Shown here in pieces: positions 60,138 to 64,000 of a DNA stretch of 64,000 nucleotides. This DNA is from Streptomyces parvulus (lineage in GTDB: Bacteria; Actinomycetota; Actinomycetes; Streptomycetales; Streptomycetaceae). The translations under genes were made by a program, and so were the position numbers. Numbering within the stretch: position 1 is the stretch's first letter; each line of letters starts with the position of its first letter. Location: contig NZ_BMRX01000006.1 in NCBI RefSeq assembly GCF_014648855.1, forward strand, positions 404,782-468,781, in the 5' to 3' direction. The notes under the pieces were generated by a model. That model saw only the letters and a list, made by a program, of their open reading frames with translations. It made no database searches and was not told the DNA's origin.

Positions 60138-60215
60138 TTTGCCTGCTTCGATCGGGAGGCGGTCCCGGGTAGCGTGAACCGTCAACCCGCCTCCCCTCAG
60201 GAGAGAGTCCACGCC

Positions 60216-61190
60216 GTGCGCATCGCAGTCACCGGCTCCATCGCCACCGACCACCTCATGACCTTCCCCGGCCGATTCTCCGACCAGCTCGTCGCGGACC
60301 AGCTCCACACGGTCTCGCTCTCCTTCCTCGTCGACCAGCTGGACGTGCGCCGGGGCGGCGTCGCCGCGAACATCGCCTTCGGCATGGGCCAGCTCGGCAC
60401 CCGCCCGATCCTGGTCGGCGCGGCCGGCTCGGACTTCGCCGAGTACCGGGCCTGGCTGGACCGGCACGGCGTCGACACCGGCTCGGTGCGCATCTCCGAG
60501 ACCCTGCACACCGCCCGCTTCGTCTGCACCACCGACACCGACCACAACCAGATCGGCTCCTTCTACACGGGCGCGATGAGCGAGGCCCGCCTCATCGAGC
60601 TGAAGACCGTCGCCGACCGGGTGGGCGGCCTTGACCTGGTGTCCATCGGCGCCGACGACCCGGAGGCGATGCTCCGGCACACCGAGGAGTGCCGCTCGCG
60701 GTCCATCCCCTTCGCCGCGGACTTCTCCCAGCAGATCGCCCGCATGAACGGCGACGAGATCCGGATACTGCTGGACGGGGCGACCTACCTCTTCTCCAAC
60801 GAGTACGAGAAGGGGCTCATCGAGACCAAGACCGGCTGGACGGACGAGGAGATCCTCTCCCGCGTCGGCCACCGCGTGACCACCCTCGGCGCGCGGGGCG
60901 TGCGCATCGAACGGGCCGGCGAGCCGACCATCGAGGTCGGCGTCCCCGACGAGGAGCGCAAGGCCGACCCCACGGGCGTCGGCGACGCCTTCCGGGCCGG
61001 GTTCATGTCGGGACTGGCGTGGGGGGTCTCCCTGGAGCGGGCGGCGCAGGTGGGCTGCATGCTCGCCACCCTCGTCATCGAGACGGTGGGCACGCAGGAG
61101 TACCAGCTGCGGCGCGGGCACTTCATGGAGCGGTTCACCAAGGCGTACGGGGACGAGGCCGCGGAGGAGGTCCGGGGGCGGCTGGGCTGA
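60216..61190 (+). CDS. PfkB-family carbohydrate kinase
   Basis: 324 residues from the GTG at 60216 (AGGAGAGA upstream). Ribokinase-like fold: RIAVTGSIATDHLMTFPGRF, RRGGVAANIAFGMGQLG (sugar-binding Gly-rich motif), then the C-terminal PfkB motif DPTGVGDAFRAGFMSGLAWG with the catalytic Asp and anion hole. Related to ribokinase and adenosine kinase; substrate not certain (adenosine or sugar). Confidence 0.9.
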   Translation: MRIAVTGSIATDHLMTFPGRFSDQLVADQLHTVSLSFLVDQLDVRRGGVAANIAFGMGQLGTRPILVGAAGSDFAEYRAWLDRHGVDTGSVRISETLHTARFVCTTDTDHNQIGSFYTGAMSEARLIELKTVADRVGGLDLVSIGADDPEAMLRHTEECRSRSIPFAADFSQQIARMNGDEIRILLDGATYLFSNEYEKGLIETKTGWTDEEILSRVGHRVTTLGARGVRIERAGEPTIEVGVPDEERKADPTGVGDAFRAGFMSGLAWGVSLERAAQVGCMLATLVIETVGTQEYQLRRGHFMERFTKAYGDEAAEEVRGRLG

Positions 61191-61205
61191 CCGGACGGGT
61201 ACGGC

Positions 61206-62588
61206 CTACCCGCTCCTCCGGACCAGGTAGGCCGTACCCCTCTCCGCCGGCTCCTCGCCCACGTACTCCTGGCCCCGCATCTCGCACCACGCCGGGATGT
61301 CCAGGCGCGCCGCCTCGTCGTCGGACAGGACGCGGACCGTGCCGCCGACGGGGACGTCGCCGATGACCTTGGCCAGTTCGATGACCGGGATCGGGCAGCG
61401 GCGGCCGAGGGCGTCCACGACGAGGTCCGCCCCGGTCTCCGGGGCGGACTCCGCGGCCGCCGGCGCCCCCAGCCGCTCCCGCACCGCGGCCACCGCGCCC
61501 GGCAGCACCTCGAGGAAGCGCTCGACGTCCTCGCCGGGTGTCCCCGGGGGCAGCGACACCCGGACGTTGCCCTCGGTGAGCACGCCCATCGCCTTGAGGA
61601 CGTGGCTCGGCGTCAGCGTGCTGCTGGTGCAGGACGACCCGGACGAGACGGAGAAGCCGGCCCGGTCCAGCTCGTGCAGCAGAGCCTCCCCGTCGACATA
61701 GAGACACGAGAAGGTGACGATCCCGGGCAGCCGGCGCACCGGGTCGCCGACCACCTCGACGTCCGGCACCAGGCCGGGCACCCGCGCCCGGATCCGCTCC
61801 GTCAGCTCCCGCAGCCGGGCCGCCTCCTGCGCGGCTTCGGCCCGCACCGCCCGCAGCGACGCCGCCGCGGCCACGATCGCCGGCAGGTTCTCGAAGCCGG
61901 GCGCCCGCCCCGACTCCCGCTCGTCCGCCGCCCCTTGCGGCGCGAACCGCACTCCCTTGCGTACGACCAGCAGCCCGACCCCCGAGGGCCCGCCCCACTT
62001 GTGCGCGCTCGCCGTGAGCAGCGACCAGCCGCCCGGCACCTTCCCCCAGCCCAGCGACTGGGCCGCGTCCACCAGCAGCGGCACGCCCGCCGCGCGGCAC
62101 GCCTCCGCCGCCTCCGTCACCGGCTGCTCGGTGCCCACCTCGTGGTTGGTCGACTGGAGGCAGGCCAGCGCGGTGCCGTCGCCGAGGGCCGCGGCGAAGA
62201 CCCCCGCGTCCACCGCGCCGGCGCGGTCCACGGGGACCCGGGTGACGGTCCCGCCGTCGCGCTCCAGCTCCTCCGCCGCGTGGAGTACGGAGGAGTGTTC
62301 GACGGCCGACACGATCAGGTGGCGTCCGACGCGCCGCCGCCCGGCGAGGGCACCCGCCACCCCTGAATGCACCGCCCGCGTCCCCGAAGGAGTGAACACC
62401 AGCTCGTCGGCCCGGCACCCCACCGCCTCCGCGGCGGCCTCCCGGGCGGCATCCAGCAACAACCGAGCCCGCCGCCCCTCCCGGTAGAGCCGCGCCGGAT
62501 CGGCCCACCCCTCGTCGAGCGAGGCCAGCAGGGCCTGCCGGGCAACAGGATGAAGGGGAGCAGCGGAAGCAGCATCGAAGTAGGCCAC
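61206..62588 (-). CDS. Cysteine desulfurase-like protein fused to a TusA domain
   Basis: 460 residues, GTG at 62588. Class V aminotransferase fold with PLP-binding K197 (SAHKWGG), Thr/His region (SAVEHSSVLHA) and catalytic C320 in SSGSSCTSS. The C-terminal ~75 residues form a TusA domain with C398 in LGRRCPIPVIELAK. The fusion would pass sulfur from cysteine directly to the TusA carrier. Located between a sugar kinase and ctaC. Confidence 0.92.
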   Translation of the reverse strand: MAYFDAASAAPLHPVARQALLASLDEGWADPARLYREGRRARLLLDAAREAAAEAVGCRADELVFTPSGTRAVHSGVAGALAGRRRVGRHLIVSAVEHSSVLHAAEELERDGGTVTRVPVDRAGAVDAGVFAAALGDGTALACLQSTNHEVGTEQPVTEAAEACRAAGVPLLVDAAQSLGWGKVPGGWSLLTASAHKWGGPSGVGLLVVRKGVRFAPQGAADERESGRAPGFENLPAIVAAAASLRAVRAEAAQEAARLRELTERIRARVPGLVPDVEVVGDPVRRLPGIVTFSCLYVDGEALLHELDRAGFSVSSGSSCTSSTLTPSHVLKAMGVLTEGNVRVSLPPGTPGEDVERFLEVLPGAVAAVRERLGAPAAAESAPETGADLVVDALGRRCPIPVIELAKVIGDVPVGGTVRVLSDDEAARLDIPAWCEMRGQEYVGEEPAERGTAYLVRRSG

Positions 62589-62889
62589 ACGGCAACGCTA
62601 GAACGCCGGGTGGCACGGCGCCCCATCAGGGGCGCGGGGAACCGCGCGACAAGCCACGACGCACCGTCAGCCGCGAGACAACCCCCGCCTCCACCCCCCG
62701 AGGCGTCCCCATCCCACCCTTAAAGAGTGACCCCCGGCGCGTATGCCACCCTCCCCGCGACCCCCCGGAGGGCGTCGGCTAGGGTTTGGTCCGCATAAAC
62801 ATCAAACCCCTGCCCGACGCAGGGCGGCGACCGACCAGCGAGAAGGCCGCAGCCGAACAGCGCGGGCGAGACTCTCGGGAAGGCGCTAC
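62589..62889. other. Intergenic region upstream of ctaC with family-B repeat
   Basis: 301 bases without a gene. Contains family-B repeat copy 3 (62628-62676) and the ctaC promoter region; GTTTGGTCCGCATAAACAT near 62785 is AT-richer than the surroundings. Confidence 0.55.
62628..62676 (+). repeat. Dispersed repeat, family B, copy 3
   Basis: AGGGGCGCGGGGAACCGCGC, then GACAAGCCACGACG and CCGTCAGCCGCGAG, aligned with copies at 37152-37182 and (reverse) about 32806-32845. Confidence 0.7.
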
Positions 62890-63849
62890 GTGAGTCCCAA
62901 CGGCTCCGACCGCTCGCCGCGGCGCCCGATGCGGCGGAAGCTGCTGCAGGCACTGACCGCGGGCCTGGTCCTGGCGACCGCCACAGGTTGCACATACGAG
63001 GACTTCCCCCGCCTCGGCATGCCCACCCCCACCACGGAAGAGGCTCCGCGGATCCTCTCCCTGTGGCAGGGCTCCTGGGCCGCCGCGCTGGCCACCGGCG
63101 TGCTGGTGTGGGGCCTGATCCTGTGGAGCGTGTTCTTCCACCGGCGCAGCCGCACCAAGGTCGAGGTCCCTCCGCAGACCAGGTACAACCTGCCCATCGA
63201 GGCGCTGTACACCATGGTTCCGCTCGTCATCGTCTCGGTGCTGTTCTACTTCACCGCGCGTGACGAGTCCGAGCTCCTGAACCTCAAGAAGAAGCCCGAC
63301 GTCACGGTGAACGTGGTCGGCTTCCAGTGGAGCTGGTGCTTCAACTACGTCGAGAGCGTCAACGGTTCCTCCGGTGACGCCAAGACCTCCGAGGAACTGT
63401 CCGCCATCCCGGACCGGTTCAAGGAGGACTTCCCGGCAGGCGCCGGCGGCACCTACGACTGCGGTACCCCGAGCACCCGGAACCCGCAGACCGACAACCC
63501 CGGTCCGACCCTCTGGCTCCCCAAGGGCAAGACGGTTCGCTTCGTCCTGACCTCGCGTGACGTCATCCACTCCTTCTGGGTGGTGCCGTTCCTCATGAAG
63601 CAGGACGTCATTCCGGGCCACACCAACGCCTTCGAGGTGACCCCCAACAAGGAGGGCACCTTCCTCGGCAAGTGCGCCGAGCTGTGCGGCGTGGACCACT
63701 CCCGGATGCTGTTCAACGTGAAGGTCGTCTCCCCGGAGCGCTACGAGCAGCACCTCCAGGACCTCGTGAAGAAGGGGCAGACCGGTTACGTTCCCGCAGG
63801 CATCGCGCAGACGAGCCACGAGAAGAACCGGGAGACGAACAACCTGTGA
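62890..63849 (+). CDS. ctaC: Cytochrome c oxidase subunit II
   Basis: 319 residues from the GTG at 62890 (GGGAAGG upstream). Lipoprotein signal (LVLATATGC), two hydrophobic spans (about 60-80 and 105-125), then the CuA domain: DVIHSFWVVPFLMKQDVIPG and FLGKCAELCGVDHSRMLF with the CuA Cys, Glu, His and Met ligands. Terminal oxidase of the cytochrome bc1-aa3 chain. Confidence 0.96.
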   Translation: MSPNGSDRSPRRPMRRKLLQALTAGLVLATATGCTYEDFPRLGMPTPTTEEAPRILSLWQGSWAAALATGVLVWGLILWSVFFHRRSRTKVEVPPQTRYNLPIEALYTMVPLVIVSVLFYFTARDESELLNLKKKPDVTVNVVGFQWSWCFNYVESVNGSSGDAKTSEELSAIPDRFKEDFPAGAGGTYDCGTPSTRNPQTDNPGPTLWLPKGKTVRFVLTSRDVIHSFWVVPFLMKQDVIPGHTNAFEVTPNKEGTFLGKCAELCGVDHSRMLFNVKVVSPERYEQHLQDLVKKGQTGYVPAGIAQTSHEKNRETNNL

Positions 63850-64000
63850 GCATCCTCAACGAACCCCAGGGTGCCTCGGCAGCGGAGGACTCGTACGAGA
63901 ACGAGCTGCCGGTACGGCGCAAGCAGCCCGGCAACGTCGTGATCAAGTGGCTGACGACCACGGACCACAAGACGATCGGCACGCTGTATCTGGTGACGTC
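63846..64000 (+). CDS. ctaD: Cytochrome c oxidase subunit I (partial, cut by window end)
   Basis: Starts with a GTG overlapping the ctaC stop (GTGA). The first 51 codons read SILNEPQGASAAEDSYENEL and then VIKWLTTTDHKTIGTLYLVT, the characteristic subunit I start ahead of the first membrane helix. The rest lies outside the window. Confidence 0.9.
   Translation, partial: MSILNEPQGASAAEDSYENELPVRRKQPGNVVIKWLTTTDHKTIGTLYLVT

Overview
The window is high-GC actinobacterial DNA. Gene content and order (glnA, lipB-lipA, aceE, sucB-lpd-pepA, cobS/cobT/cobU, pspA, nadA, ctaC-ctaD), frequent GTG starts and GTGA/ATGA overlaps point to a Streptomyces chromosome, and the order resembles the S. coelicolor glnA-to-cytochrome-oxidase segment read backwards (from memory, not searched). 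No rRNA, tRNA or CRISPR was seen.

The left 15.3 kb (149-15491) is an integrated mobile element. It is bounded by a perfect 25-bp direct repeat that is the 3' end of glnA. The intact glnA lies at the right junction. Its last codons and a new stop (TAA) now come from the element, while the original stop (TGA) and its terminator-like hairpin are stranded at the left junction. Left to right the element carries: a GntR repressor with paired operators; an Xis-like HTH protein; a tightly coupled string of small proteins and Spd-like membrane proteins; an FtsK/TraB-type DNA translocase followed by GGGAGGCG repeats (candidate cis-acting transfer locus); a divergent regulator and a second Xis-like HTH protein; a primase-polymerase plus DUF927-type ATPase followed by GTACGC iterons (candidate origin); three proteins of unknown role; a P27-like terminase small subunit with two paralogous basic proteins; and a tyrosine recombinase whose gene ends 3 bp from glnA. 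It reads as an actinomycete integrative and conjugative element (AICE) with an unusual protein-coding attachment site and a phage-packaging-like gene, so a satellite-type lifestyle should be considered.

From 15465 onward is core chromosome. Nitrogen: glnA with GlnR boxes. Lipoate and 2-oxoacid metabolism: lipB, lipA, aceE, sucB and lpd lie close together, so cofactor synthesis and its client enzymes are neighbours; a GntR/FCD regulator sits downstream of aceE and a palindromic operator lies upstream of it. Cobalamin: cobS, cobT and an MBL-CobU fusion, separated by small membrane and methyltransferase genes. Envelope and stress: a MarP-like protease, a PGRP amidase, an HtrA-like lipoprotein, pspA and its partner, and a two-component system next to an RND transporter. 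Iron-sulfur and NAD: nadA, an ErpA-type carrier, and a cysteine desulfurase-TusA fusion. The window ends in ctaC and the start of ctaD.

Non-coding features include a 194-bp MITE-like element that supplies the stop codon of an FAD oxidoreductase, three families of dispersed intergenic repeats, and several strong bidirectional terminators.
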